From Rhodopirellula europaea 6C (GTDB lineage: Bacteria > Planctomycetota > Planctomycetia > Pirellulales > Pirellulaceae): a stretch of DNA of 56,296 bases. The stretch covers positions 1 through 56,296 of the forward strand of contig NZ_ANMO01000030.1 in the NCBI RefSeq assembly GCF_000338295.1. Direction: 5' to 3'. The notes beneath the pieces were generated by a model, which made no database searches, was not told where the DNA came from, and saw only the letters and a program-made list of their open reading frames with translations. Positions 8,748 to 16,746 of the stretch are shown here, piece by piece; position 1 is the stretch's first letter, and the number at the start of each line of letters is the position of its first letter. The position numbers and the translations under genes are program-made.

Positions 8748-9527
8748 TCAGGAGCCGACTTTGGCTTTGGTGCGAGCTTCCCGCAGACCGCGGCTGAGGA
8801 TGTCTCGCAACATCGGCGAGTAGTCTTCGTACTTGCTCTCGTCCGGTGCACCGCTGCTGAACTGATAGATCGCATCGCGTGGTTTGACGCCCAACGCGAT
8901 CAGCGTGCTGCTGACGGTCGCGTAGTCACCGTTGCGAATGACCATGCTTGGTCGACCTTGGCCGACCGGCGAACGTGCGAACACTTTGCTGGCGACCGCC
9001 AGGAACTTGACCGGCGAGTCCAGCGTCTGAAGGGTTAACAGGCGGCGAGCCAACTGAACGCGTCCGTCGTCTGGGTCGTTCAAGTTGCGAGCGCCGATGA
9101 TATTCAGGCCTTCTTGCAACTCGACGACTTCTTGACGTTCATCGGCGTGAATTGCAAAACCAGCTTTGGCGTCGGCCAAGATGATATTGCAACCTTCGTA
9201 GCGATTTTTAGCGAACTCAGCGTGGGCTTTTTCGAGTGCACGACGTGAAGAGGTGCAACGCAATAAATCCATCGCCAGTTGGCCACGAGACCGTTGTCCG
9301 AACAAAGGCGTCGCGGTGGCACGATTGGTTAAACCAACAAACAAACCGTTTTGGTTTACCCCCAACCACGTTCCACCGGCCTTTTGGTCGATTCCACACA
9401 ACACGCGTGGTTTACCGGATTGAATGGACGGCGTTTGGCTCGGGCGGTCCACATACTCTTCGCGGTTGGCCGCAACGAGGATAGGACTTTCGGGAACCAA
9501 ACGGTACTGAACAGCAAGCAAGCACAT
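8748..9527 (-). CDS. NRDE (TANGO2-like) family protein
   Basis: 259-aa member of the NRDE/TANGO2 family, which has an N-terminal-nucleophile-hydrolase-like fold; cellular role poorly known. The start at 9527 gives MCLLAVQY, putting Cys at position 2 as in the family; the ATG five codons upstream is less likely. Landmarks are LVAANREEYVDRPS (the variant NRxE motif), GGTWLGVNQNGLFVGLTNR and GARNLNDPDDGRV. No signal peptide, so cytoplasmic. It follows the epimerase gene on the same strand after a ~290-bp gap with a hairpin, so it may have its own promoter. Confidence 0.8.
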   Translation of the reverse strand: MCLLAVQYRLVPESPILVAANREEYVDRPSQTPSIQSGKPRVLCGIDQKAGGTWLGVNQNGLFVGLTNRATATPLFGQRSRGQLAMDLLRCTSSRRALEKAHAEFAKNRYEGCNIILADAKAGFAIHADERQEVVELQEGLNIIGARNLNDPDDGRVQLARRLLTLQTLDSPVKFLAVASKVFARSPVGQGRPSMVIRNGDYATVSSTLIALGVKPRDAIYQFSSGAPDESKYEDYSPMLRDILSRGLREARTKAKVGS

Positions 9528-9771
9528 CTGGGAGACATCCAACTTTCAAAGATCGGTGATTTCCAGTCTCACGCACGTGATCTCTCGCCAATTGATCGGG
9601 GACCCCCCGGCGAGCCTGGTGCGATACACGTGGGAACAATGTAGCCACGCGAAATCCGGCACCACACCCCCGCATGGGTGGTTTCGTAGATATTTCTCTG
9701 ATCTGGCGCGGAAGGCGGCCGGTCAGGGGAGATCGACCGAAACCGGTGTTGTTTGCCGTTTAGGCAGTCTA

Positions 9772-9805
9772 TTTCGGGCCCTCCGCGAATCGGGAAGGCC
9801 CGAAA
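9772..9805 (-). terminator. Hairpin after the epimerase gene
   Basis: A perfect 9-bp stem, TTTCGGGCC (9772-9780) with GGCCCGAAA (9797-9805), with a 16-nt loop, 17 nt past the epimerase stop. The minus-strand sequence after the stem lacks a long T tract, so it may stabilise the mRNA end instead of terminating intrinsically. Confidence 0.45.
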
Positions 9806-9821
9806 ATTAGCTGATTTCAGA

Positions 9822-10670
9822 TCAGGCGTTCCGTGCGGCCAATTCCGCTTTCATGAACTCGAGGCCCTCTTTGGCGAGTGTCAGCTCGTCGGAGAACATC
9901 TTCCGCCAAATCTTGGTTGCGGCGGCGATTTCCGGCAGAGCCAGCCCGAACGCTTCGATGGTCAGGTAACCGTCGTAGCCCGATTGCACGATCGCGTCGA
10001 AGTTCTCTTTCCAGTTCACGCCGCCTTTGCCCGGTGTGCTACGGTCGTTCTCGCTGATGTGAATGTGGAACAGCTTGTCACCGCCGGCCTGGATCGCTTC
10101 GGTGATCGATTTCTCTTCGATGTTGCTGTGGAAGGTGTCGTACATGATGCCACAAGATGGATGATCCACCTCGCGAGCAAAGCGGGCCGAGTCGCCGTGG
10201 CAGTTCAGCAGGTAGCACTCAAAACGGTTCAGAGCTTCGACGCCCAATTTCACGCCAACGGTCTCGGCGTACTCGGCGGTTGCTCGCATGGATTCAACGC
10301 CCCACTTCCACTCATCTTCGGTGGGTCCAGCACCGCTGAACAATCCGATCGCCGAGTGATAAGGGCCGACCAAGATCTCAACGCCGGCGGCGGCACAGCA
10401 ATCCAACGTCTTCTTGTTCAGCTCGACGCCCTTGGCTCGCACCGCTTGATCGCAAGAGATGGGGTTGTCTTCTTCGCCGCGAATCGTGACGGCGGTTCGT
10501 CCCAATCCGATCTCATCAAGACGCTTGCCGATCTTGGCGTAGTCCAGATCGAGATTGAACATTGGCAATTCGACGCTGTCGTATCCGATTCCTTTGAGCT
10601 GCTCGCAAACGGGCAACATTTCCTCGGTGACTTCGCCGGACCACAACAGCAGGTTCATGCCGTACTTCAT
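9822..10670 (-). CDS. Sugar phosphate isomerase/epimerase, D-tagatose 3-epimerase-like
   Basis: 282-aa TIM-barrel protein of the xylose-isomerase-like/AP-endonuclease-2 superfamily. The four metal-binding and catalytic residues of ketose 3-epimerases can be placed by spacing: Glu146 (VEALNRFE), Asp178 (MYDTFHSNIEE), His204 (HIHISEND) and Glu239 (LTIEAFG). These spacings closely match the characterised D-tagatose/D-psicose 3-epimerases. It therefore probably interconverts ketohexoses at C3, using a divalent metal, in the cytoplasm. The gene 36 bp upstream on the same strand is AcpH-like and gives no pathway clue. Substrate is inferred only. Confidence 0.8.
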   Translation of the reverse strand: MKYGMNLLLWSGEVTEEMLPVCEQLKGIGYDSVELPMFNLDLDYAKIGKRLDEIGLGRTAVTIRGEEDNPISCDQAVRAKGVELNKKTLDCCAAAGVEILVGPYHSAIGLFSGAGPTEDEWKWGVESMRATAEYAETVGVKLGVEALNRFECYLLNCHGDSARFAREVDHPSCGIMYDTFHSNIEEKSITEAIQAGGDKLFHIHISENDRSTPGKGGVNWKENFDAIVQSGYDGYLTIEAFGLALPEIAAATKIWRKMFSDELTLAKEGLEFMKAELAARNA

Positions 10671-10706
10671 AATGTTCTTCTCTACAGAGTTCTCGAAAGG
10701 GGAATT

Positions 10707-11423
10707 TCAACGGGTGTTCGTGTCTGCGGGCTTGCCTGAGGAAGCCCGAGTCAGCTCAGGATAGGCCATCGGACGACCTCCGGGGGCGAGCAGACGTGCG
10801 TGCTGAAGTCGCACCTCTTGGCGTGCTTTTGGCAACCAATCGCGAACGGCATTGGGTAACGCCACCAACCCGACTCGGGCCATGACCTGGTTCAGCCGCA
10901 TCAGCAGTGTGTCGTCGGCCAAGTAATCGTACAAGAACCGGGTGGAAGCGAACCGCTGCAGCGTCGCGGGGATCTTGTCCGTCGATTTGCCGGTGATTCG
11001 CTGAACCGACGCCGCAATTTCGTCCTGAGGCACCTCATCAAACATTGCGTAGTACCGCTCGCCGATCTCGGGCTGGTCCTCGATCAAATTCGAATCCAGC
11101 AACATCTCAATCAAAATGTGCCCCACAAAACTTGGCCGAAACCCCGCGTCTCCCGGCAGCAGATCACGCAGCTGAACGGCGAACTCCAGGTTCATCCGCG
11201 CAAACGTCTCGCCCCCATGAAACCACTGGTCATCGTCGACGTGGGCCAACACGCCGCGAGCGACTTGCCGAAGCACCGGATCGGCATCCTCGATGAATGG
11301 AGCCGCCAATCGTCCGCGAGCTCGGATCTTGCGATCGATCACGGACAAGAAGTCAGGGATGCCTGTCGAGACCGCCATCACCGGATCATCCAAGTATGGA
11401 ATGGCGTGGCAGAGAAAGTTCAT
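10707..11423 (-). CDS. Conserved protein with AcpH-like N-terminus
   Basis: About 238 aa from the ATG at 11423; this start is preferred over 11456 because MNFLCHAIPYLDDP aligns with the start of acyl-carrier-protein phosphodiesterases (typical MNFLAHL...). The interior has the pattern SVIDRKIRARGRLAA, VARGVLAHVDDDQWFHGG and FVGHILIEMLLDSNLI, compatible with the all-alpha AcpH family, which hydrolyses phosphopantetheine from ACP. The match is by eye and distant, so the enzymatic role is tentative. Cytoplasmic; it lies 36 bp upstream of the epimerase gene and may be co-transcribed with it. Confidence 0.6.
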   Translation of the reverse strand: MNFLCHAIPYLDDPVMAVSTGIPDFLSVIDRKIRARGRLAAPFIEDADPVLRQVARGVLAHVDDDQWFHGGETFARMNLEFAVQLRDLLPGDAGFRPSFVGHILIEMLLDSNLIEDQPEIGERYYAMFDEVPQDEIAASVQRITGKSTDKIPATLQRFASTRFLYDYLADDTLLMRLNQVMARVGLVALPNAVRDWLPKARQEVRLQHARLLAPGGRPMAYPELTRASSGKPADTNTR

Positions 11424-11501
11424 GGGCGGATCTTGGTGATCGGCTGGGGAATTCAATCGAGGCCCGGAATCAGACCGCGATTGCAGAAGAGTCAGAGATG
11501 G

Positions 11502-12542
11502 TCAGCGGGTGGTGCTGTCCGCATCATCTGATGGCAACGACGCTGAGTGCCATTGTCCCAACCATTGCATCATCGACCACCGTAGGTCGGATTGATGTTT
11601 CGCGATCGCGTCGTTCAAACGATCGGCCAATCGAGTGTTCTCTTTCTTGAGCCACAACCGAATCAACGTGTCCTCCGCCAAGTTGCCCAGCTCTTCCGCC
11701 GCGTCACCGCCCAGCTTGCTGATTCGTTCGACGTTGAATCGATCCATCCGCATGTTGGCTTGCTCGACGTTCACATCCAACTGAATCGCGGGAGGCACTT
11801 CGCTGTAGTCGGCGGACATGCCCATCACAAACTGGCAGTCTAGGTTCACGTCCATCGTGCCATCGACGCTGATGCTAAAAGCCTGCACACCCAGGTTCCA
11901 ACGTTCCAGCCGAATGTGAAATTTCGCGGGCGTTCGCACAACGGCATCAACGAGCCAACCTGGATTGCCAGCCGGCGTTGTTGAGGGAACAACGGAACGA
12001 ATCGTAAGCGGAGATTGGGCCAGCGTCCCCGACGCGCCGAGGGGCAGGGTGGATGGCCATGCCAATGCGGAAAACCGTCCAGGGTTGGCGGGCGCGCGGA
12101 GGTCATGCTCGGCCCTCCCCTCGCTTTGCTCGACCCTCCCAGAGGGAGGGTGAAGTGTTGATTCGGCTGTTGAGATGGGGCGTTGGAGCTCGGTGAGCTC
12201 CGGCAACGTGACGTCATAGCGGACCCAACGTCCATGCCGAACCTCTTTGCGGCGTCGGTTGGTTTTCAGTTTCCAACCTTCGCGGCGGACCTTCACGCCC
12301 GCCCACAACGATTTTGTGTTGCCCCAATCATCGTCGCCGTCAAAGCCATCGGGGACATGTTTGAGAAGTTGATCCGCCAACCACTGAACTGATTGGCGAG
12401 CTTGATCGGGCGTCATTTCGACGCTGGTCGCCGGCGTGATCTGCGGCGCGGTCAGCGGTATTTGCCCACTGCACCGCGCCAGACATCCTATCGAACCCGA
12501 TGGCACAACCGCCGACTCAGCCAGAGCGACGGCCATCACCAT
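11502..12542 (-). CDS. Exported planctomycete protein of unknown function
   Basis: No family recognised. The protein has a hydrophobic N-terminus (VMVMAVALAESAVVPSGSIGC), suggesting export. The start is uncertain: ATG 12542 avoids overlap with the gene upstream (stop at 12551), but the basic residues expected before a signal peptide lie just upstream of it (RWRLLLRRV), so a start as far back as 12677 (overlapping) is possible. The body contains WGNTKSLWAGVKVRREGWKLKT and a beta-rich stretch with repeated lipid-transfer-like pattern, plus RLADRLNDAIAKHQ near the end. A dispersed GC-rich repeat lies in frame at 12104-12155 and codes for a low-complexity insert. Confidence 0.65.
   Translation of the reverse strand: MVMAVALAESAVVPSGSIGCLARCSGQIPLTAPQITPATSVEMTPDQARQSVQWLADQLLKHVPDGFDGDDDWGNTKSLWAGVKVRREGWKLKTNRRRKEVRHGRWVRYDVTLPELTELQRPISTAESTLHPPSGRVEQSEGRAEHDLRAPANPGRFSALAWPSTLPLGASGTLAQSPLTIRSVVPSTTPAGNPGWLVDAVVRTPAKFHIRLERWNLGVQAFSISVDGTMDVNLDCQFVMGMSADYSEVPPAIQLDVNVEQANMRMDRFNVERISKLGGDAAEELGNLAEDTLIRLWLKKENTRLADRLNDAIAKHQSDLRWSMMQWLGQWHSASLPSDDADSTTR
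12104..12155. repeat. Dispersed palindromic repeat inside a coding region
   Basis: Contains an 8-bp stem ACCCTCCC (12133-12140) with GGGAGGGT (12144-12151) and a 3-nt loop, next to TCGCTTTGCTCGA (12121-12133), whose reverse complement TCGAGCAAAGCGA matches the core of the hairpin repeat at 13806-13835. The element is read through in frame by the exported-protein gene without a stop. Its base composition differs from the flanking coding sequence. Confidence 0.6.
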
Positions 12543-12550
12543 CACGGGAA

Positions 12551-13399
12551 TCAGCGATACACGACGCAGAAGTAGACGCCATCGCGACCGCGGGCCATCG
12601 CTGCGCCTGCCACTCGCATGTTGGGGTCGCTGGTGTAACAAGCCGAAACTCCGGCGGGCGTGTGGGAACTGCTCCATCCGACGCCCTCATAGCGTCCGGG
12701 GGCAAACGATCCTGACGGATGAGTTTTCAAACCCGTCGACGCCATCAATTGAGCACGCCGTTCCGCGACCGCTTGCAATTGCGGATCATACGCAAGACCA
12801 CGTAGTCCTTGTCGAGACCGTTGTGCGTTCAAAGTCGTCAAGACATTCGAAACCGCTCCGCCACCGCGATGCGAGCTTGCAACCGAATGCGAGACCGGCG
12901 CCACTGAAGGCTTGCTCGCTTGGTGAACGACTCGGCCTGAGTGAACGACTCGGCCTGAGTGAACGACTCGGCCTGAGTGAACGACTCCGCCCGAGTGGAC
13001 GACTTGCCCCGAGTGAGCAAATTGGCCGCTGTGAATCACTTGGCCTTCGTGAAACACCGGGGTGCTGTGGACGACAGGCCCCTCATGAATCACCCGGCCG
13101 TGCTGCACCGGATTTCCCATTGAAACCGTTTGGCTGGCAACCGGCGAACGAGTCACCATGTTGCGGTTCTGACCGCAATTGGTGCAACCAGATCCCGTCG
13201 GGATCGTTGTCACCTGAACGCCTCTGCCATTGGCCGCGTGCGATTCGTTTGGCGTGACCAACATCGAGCCAAAGGTGATTCCACCGATCGCGATCAATGC
13301 GGGCAAGTGAGGCACAAACAGTCGAGGCACAAAGCCTTGCACGAGTTCGGCCAACAAATTCAGTTCCGGCAGACGGGACGCTTCAATCAATCGAGACAT
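12551..13399 (-). CDS. CAP-like domain protein with VVHSGR hexapeptide repeats
   Basis: 282 aa. An N-terminal region with one hydrophobic segment (LPALIAIGGITFGSML, ~33-48) suggests a signal anchor; a Cys-rich GCTNCGQ follows. Residues ~100-160 are ten hexapeptide units of V[VI]HSGR type, encoded by an 18-nt tandem repeat. The C-terminal ~110 residues resemble a CAP/SCP domain (LTTLNAQRSRQGLRGLAYDPQLQAVAERRAQLMA and later GVGWSSS), but the family's metal-site histidine is not obvious, so it may be a degenerate CAP domain. Probably exported; function unknown. It is followed closely by another exported unknown. Confidence 0.7.
   Translation of the reverse strand: MSRLIEASRLPELNLLAELVQGFVPRLFVPHLPALIAIGGITFGSMLVTPNESHAANGRGVQVTTIPTGSGCTNCGQNRNMVTRSPVASQTVSMGNPVQHGRVIHEGPVVHSTPVFHEGQVIHSGQFAHSGQVVHSGGVVHSGRVVHSGRVVHSGRVVHQASKPSVAPVSHSVASSHRGGGAVSNVLTTLNAQRSRQGLRGLAYDPQLQAVAERRAQLMASTGLKTHPSGSFAPGRYEGVGWSSSHTPAGVSACYTSDPNMRVAGAAMARGRDGVYFCVVYR
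12923..13102. repeat. 18-bp tandem repeat (minisatellite), ten units
   Basis: Ten head-to-tail 18-nt units, in frame with the CAP-like gene. Units at 12923-12940, 12941-12958 and 12959-12976 are identical (plus-strand GTGAACGACTCGGCCTGA); the next, 12977-12994, differs at two bases, and the units further on diverge progressively. The identical block suggests recent expansion by slippage or unequal exchange. Each unit adds six residues, so length changes would not break the frame. Confidence 0.9.
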
Positions 13400-13905
13400 T
13401 CAACACTCCTGGAGAAAAGGAGCCGGCGGAGCCAATCCATGGTCCAAGTACGAGTCACATCCTGCGGGGCACCGGCGAAATTCCGTTGCCGCGAACCATT
13501 GCGATAACCCGCATCGCGAAAAGGCCTTTTTTCCGGGAAGGCACGCGATTCGGCAGCTTGCGCCGATGGCCAATGACGGAAGTACCCATCCGTTCACCAC
13601 TTAGAAATGAAGCCGTCGACCGAAAAAGTTTCCAAGGTCTTTCGGGTGATGAGAAACCACCTGTCAAACTGGGCAAAGCTGCTGCACTGAAAGCGGGCCG
13701 GACCAAGGCTTCTAGCTTCTAGCTTCTAGCTCGTGCCCGTGCTCGTGCGATTCCGTTTCGGATCCAGGCTGGCAGCCTGGACCACGAAGTGGTCACAGAC
13801 GGTAGCCGGTGGTCGAGCGAAGCGAAAACCACCGGACAACTTCGCCTCTCAAAACACGAATCCAGCCACGATCGCTTCAACACGTCTCCCAGAGCAGCCC
13901 CGAAC
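13400..13905. other. Intergenic region with repeats, about 500 bp
   Basis: Lies between the SNF2 gene and the CAP-like gene, both minus. The part near 13400-13700 should hold the promoter of the CAP-like gene, though none was recognised. 13709-13835 holds short tandem and hairpin repeats (listed separately). No gene is supported. Confidence 0.5.
13709..13835. repeat. Composite dispersed repeat: CTTCTAG tandem and three hairpins
   Basis: Starts with three tandem CTTCTAG heptamers (13709-13729) and a GCTCGTGC-rich stretch. Then come a palindrome CCAGGCTGGCAGCCTGG (13764-13780), a small hairpin ACCAC-GAA-GTGGT (13781-13793), and an 8-bp stem CCGGTGGT (13806-13813) with ACCACCGG (13828-13835) whose loop holds TCGAGCGAAGCGA. 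Such multi-hairpin intergenic elements are typical of mobile repeats; this one lies past the SNF2 stop and might also act as a transcript end. Confidence 0.65.
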
Positions 13906-15849
13906 TCAGGCCACCTTTTTGCCGCCGGGGGCTCGCAAGTCGAACAGCCCAAAGATCTCGTCCCGTGATAGGCCACCGGCTTGGGACAATGGCCCCGACT
14001 TCGCCGGTCCGTCGCCGGCCGCGTTCTTTGATGCATCGCGTTGATCAGCAAACAGCATGTCAAACATTTCACGTTTTTGATCCAGCACCGCCGCGATGCG
14101 TTGCTCGATCGTGTTGACCGCCATCATTCGCGAAACGGTCACGCTGCCGGCCGCGCCGATTCGGTGAGCTCGGTTGATTGCTTGATCCTCGATCGCGGGA
14201 TTCCACCATCGATCGAACAAGAACACGTACCGACAAAACTGCAAATTCAATCCGACGCTGCCGGCACCATAGCTCATCAAGATGATGTGACTGTTGGGAT
14301 CGTTCTTGAACTGTTCGATCACGCCTTCGCGTTTCTTGTGCGGGATCTTGCCGTGGTATTCCAACGGACCAAACCGTTCCAGCGTCGGTCGCATCTTGTC
14401 GATCGTCTTCGTCCACTGGCTGAACAGGATCGCCTTCTGACCGCTGGCCGCGACCTCTTCCATGTCGGCTTCGAGTCGCTGCAGTTTGGCGCTCGAATTG
14501 GTCACTGGATCGAAATTGCAAATCTGTTTGAGTCGCAACACCAATTCAAACACGTGCTGGACCGTCAACGATTCCTCCAGCTCCTCCAGGTGAATCACGC
14601 CTTCCTTCTCAGCGGTTTCGTAGCGAGCCCATTGCTCGGGCGTCAGATCCACATCCGCATCGCGATACAGCTTGGGCGGCATGTCATCGAGCACCATGTC
14701 CTTGGTGCGTCGCAAGATGTAGTCCCCCGCCATGCCAGCCATCTGTGACATGGGCATCCCGGTTTGCAGGTAACCGGGCGAGAGAAAATCGAAGATACCG
14801 ACCAAATCGTCCGGCGAGTTTTCAACCGGCGTTCCGGTCAGAGCCCACGATCTGGTTCGTGGAATCGCGCGAATGATCTCGCTGGTCGTGTTGTTGCTGT
14901 TCTTGATCCGCTGGGCTTCGTCGAGTGCCACCAAGTCAAAGTGCAGGCCGCCCTCGAGCACGATGTCTTTGTCACGCATCAACAATTCATAGTTGGCGAT
15001 CTTCACCGGCACGTTGGGTTCACGCCACTGGAACTCTCGTTTGGCCGCGTTGCCTTCAATCGCCACAACGGGAATCTCTGGTGCCCAAACACTGAATTCG
15101 CGAAGCCAGTTGCTCACCAACGGCTTGGGGCAGACTAGTAGAACGCTGCGAAGTTCACCGCTGCACAACAGCATCCGCATCGTGCTGATCGCTTGCATGG
15201 TTTTGCCCAGCCCCATCTCATCGGCCAGCACACATGCATAGCGAGGAAACAGGAATGCGATCCCATCGAGCTGATACGGAAACGGTTCAAACGGGAAGTT
15301 CAATTGCCCACTGCCGACCAATAAATCCAGCGGCGGTTGCAACAGGTAGTACAACCGGTCTTGCAACTTCACGATGTCGTTTGGCGGCTTGATTCGCGAA
15401 CGTTTGCCGATCGACTTGCGACGCTTCTTGGTTCCTTGTTTGGACTCGGCTTCGTCTGATCCTTCGGGACCAATTGAACCGGCAACCGCGTCGGTGGGTT
15501 TCTCGGTTGGCTTGGGAATCCAAGACGCTGATTCAGGGAACAGGAATCCCGTCGTCTTCGCGACAAGCGGCGGCAGCTTGATCGGCACCCGCATCGGTTG
15601 CAGCGCCGGCAATTTCCACTCGCTCGTTTCCAATTCGAAAGCGGTCGCCGCGTCCCAACTGTTGATCTCATCGACCTCGCACATCATCGCGGGTCGTTGT
15701 GATGAAGCCGCCGGTTGTGGTTGCGTCGGCAACACCATGTTCGACTGCGCCACATCGTCCGAGAGATGACTGGGAGTCGCGGACGAAGACGTTGAACTCG
15801 ATGGCGAGAGTGGATCAGCAGAAACCGGTGACGATTTTCGGAACCACAC
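13906..15849 (-). CDS. SNF2-family helicase/ATPase
   Basis: 647-aa Swi2/Snf2 DNA translocase. After a long, Ser/Pro-rich, basic N-terminal region (~1-150) the core begins. Motif I is DEMGLGKT (210-217), motif II DEAQ (310-313), motif III ALTGTPVEN, and the C-terminal helicase lobe has SQWTKTIDKM, GAGSVGLNLQFC and QAINRAHRIG. It likely uses ATP to remodel DNA-protein or polymerase complexes, as bacterial RapA/HepA relatives do; no zinc-binding SWIM domain is seen. The GTG start at 15849 shares its G with the TAG stop of the upstream gene, so translation of the two is coupled. Confidence 0.9.
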   Translation of the reverse strand: MWFRKSSPVSADPLSPSSSTSSSATPSHLSDDVAQSNMVLPTQPQPAASSQRPAMMCEVDEINSWDAATAFELETSEWKLPALQPMRVPIKLPPLVAKTTGFLFPESASWIPKPTEKPTDAVAGSIGPEGSDEAESKQGTKKRRKSIGKRSRIKPPNDIVKLQDRLYYLLQPPLDLLVGSGQLNFPFEPFPYQLDGIAFLFPRYACVLADEMGLGKTMQAISTMRMLLCSGELRSVLLVCPKPLVSNWLREFSVWAPEIPVVAIEGNAAKREFQWREPNVPVKIANYELLMRDKDIVLEGGLHFDLVALDEAQRIKNSNNTTSEIIRAIPRTRSWALTGTPVENSPDDLVGIFDFLSPGYLQTGMPMSQMAGMAGDYILRRTKDMVLDDMPPKLYRDADVDLTPEQWARYETAEKEGVIHLEELEESLTVQHVFELVLRLKQICNFDPVTNSSAKLQRLEADMEEVAASGQKAILFSQWTKTIDKMRPTLERFGPLEYHGKIPHKKREGVIEQFKNDPNSHIILMSYGAGSVGLNLQFCRYVFLFDRWWNPAIEDQAINRAHRIGAAGSVTVSRMMAVNTIEQRIAAVLDQKREMFDMLFADQRDASKNAAGDGPAKSGPLSQAGGLSRDEIFGLFDLRAPGGKKVA

Positions 15850-16379
15850 TACGCCGCCCTCGCGATTTGGGATTGAGCCTCTCGGATCGCCTCACGAATT
15901 CGTTCGAACGGTTCAATCACATCGGGGAAGTCACCCATCTGCTCAGCGACTTGTTCGGCCGCTTCCATTTGCTCCATCGCGACCAACACCGATGCGCCGC
16001 AAACCTTCAACGAACAGTGCCCATCGGGTTCACGAGCAACGTAGGCTTTCCCATCGTTTTCTGGCGTGGCAACAAAACCAATCGTGCAACTGGCGTCCGT
16101 CATTCGCAGCGACTCCGTTTGCTCGCACATCAACATCGAGATCGGCGTGCGACACTTTTTTAGCAGCGTGGGTCCGATGACGTCGCAAATCAGATGCTGA
16201 CGCAGCGTGTTGCCGAACAAGATTTCGTGAGCCTTCGATGGACGCAGCGGCAACGTGCATTGGAATTCCAAGGGACGTCCGCCTCCGTTGAGAACGAGTA
16301 GTCCTCCGGTCCATCCGGTGCGTTCTTGTTGAACGATCGTGAAATAACCAAGCGTCGCAGGTGCCAATTTCGACTCCAT
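15849..16379 (-). CDS. Conserved hypothetical protein coupled to the SNF2 gene
   Basis: 176 aa from the ATG at 16379 (a longer start at 16460 adds a non-conserved-looking leader). No known family recognised. It begins MESKLAPATLGYFTIVQQERTG, is beta-rich in its first two-thirds (GGLLVLNGGGRPLEFQCTLP), and ends in a helical, acidic region (EQMEAAEQVAEQMGD ... RIREAIREAQSQIARAA). No signal peptide, so cytoplasmic. Its stop overlaps the SNF2 start by one base, implying a stable operon and probably a functional link to the helicase, perhaps as an accessory factor. Confidence 0.7.
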   Translation of the reverse strand: MESKLAPATLGYFTIVQQERTGWTGGLLVLNGGGRPLEFQCTLPLRPSKAHEILFGNTLRQHLICDVIGPTLLKKCRTPISMLMCEQTESLRMTDASCTIGFVATPENDGKAYVAREPDGHCSLKVCGASVLVAMEQMEAAEQVAEQMGDFPDVIEPFERIREAIREAQSQIARAA

Positions 16380-16746
16380 CGTGGATTCGGTCAGATGAAT
16401 GGTTGAATCAGTCGGAAAGGTTTCGCGGGCGAACGGACGCAATTGACATGCGGGTGTCAACTGCGTCCGCCCACTCGGCGAATGGACGATCGATCACGTC
16501 CCGGCTGGGTCGACGAACGAGCCCGATGCATCTGCGGGAGATGCATCCGACTCGTTCGTCCCAGGACGAATCGATCGGTGAATCTGAAAACCTATGAGTG
16601 ACTTGGGTGACGAAGGCACATTTTCGTGGGTTTGAAAACGTCGACGATTGCCAGAGAACTCCTTGGCGAGTGCCGTGGTTCCCATAGGCAACTAGAACCG
16701 ACAACCAAACGGCGTCGTCGTGTTGCCAATCGTTCCTTCTCACCTA
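16380..16746. other. Intergenic region with a long hairpin
   Basis: Between the HtrA stop and the start of the hypothetical/SNF2 operon, both minus. It must contain the operon's promoter near 16380-16480. A long imperfect hairpin occupies 16506-16563. No gene is supported. Confidence 0.5.
16506..16563. terminator. Long imperfect hairpin downstream of htrA-like gene
   Basis: Arms of about 25 nt: the inner stem GATGCATCT (16525-16533) pairs perfectly with AGATGCATC (16539-16547) across a GCGGG loop, and the outer stem ACGAACGAG pairs with CTCGTTCGT. It lies ~180 nt past the htrA-like stop. No T tract follows, so it may be a dispersed repeat or an mRNA-stabilising structure instead of an intrinsic terminator. 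Confidence 0.5.

Noticed and set aside
12923-13102. Regular repeats that might be a CRISPR array
   Set aside because: The units are head-to-tail 18-mers with no spacers and lie in frame inside a gene; this is a minisatellite.
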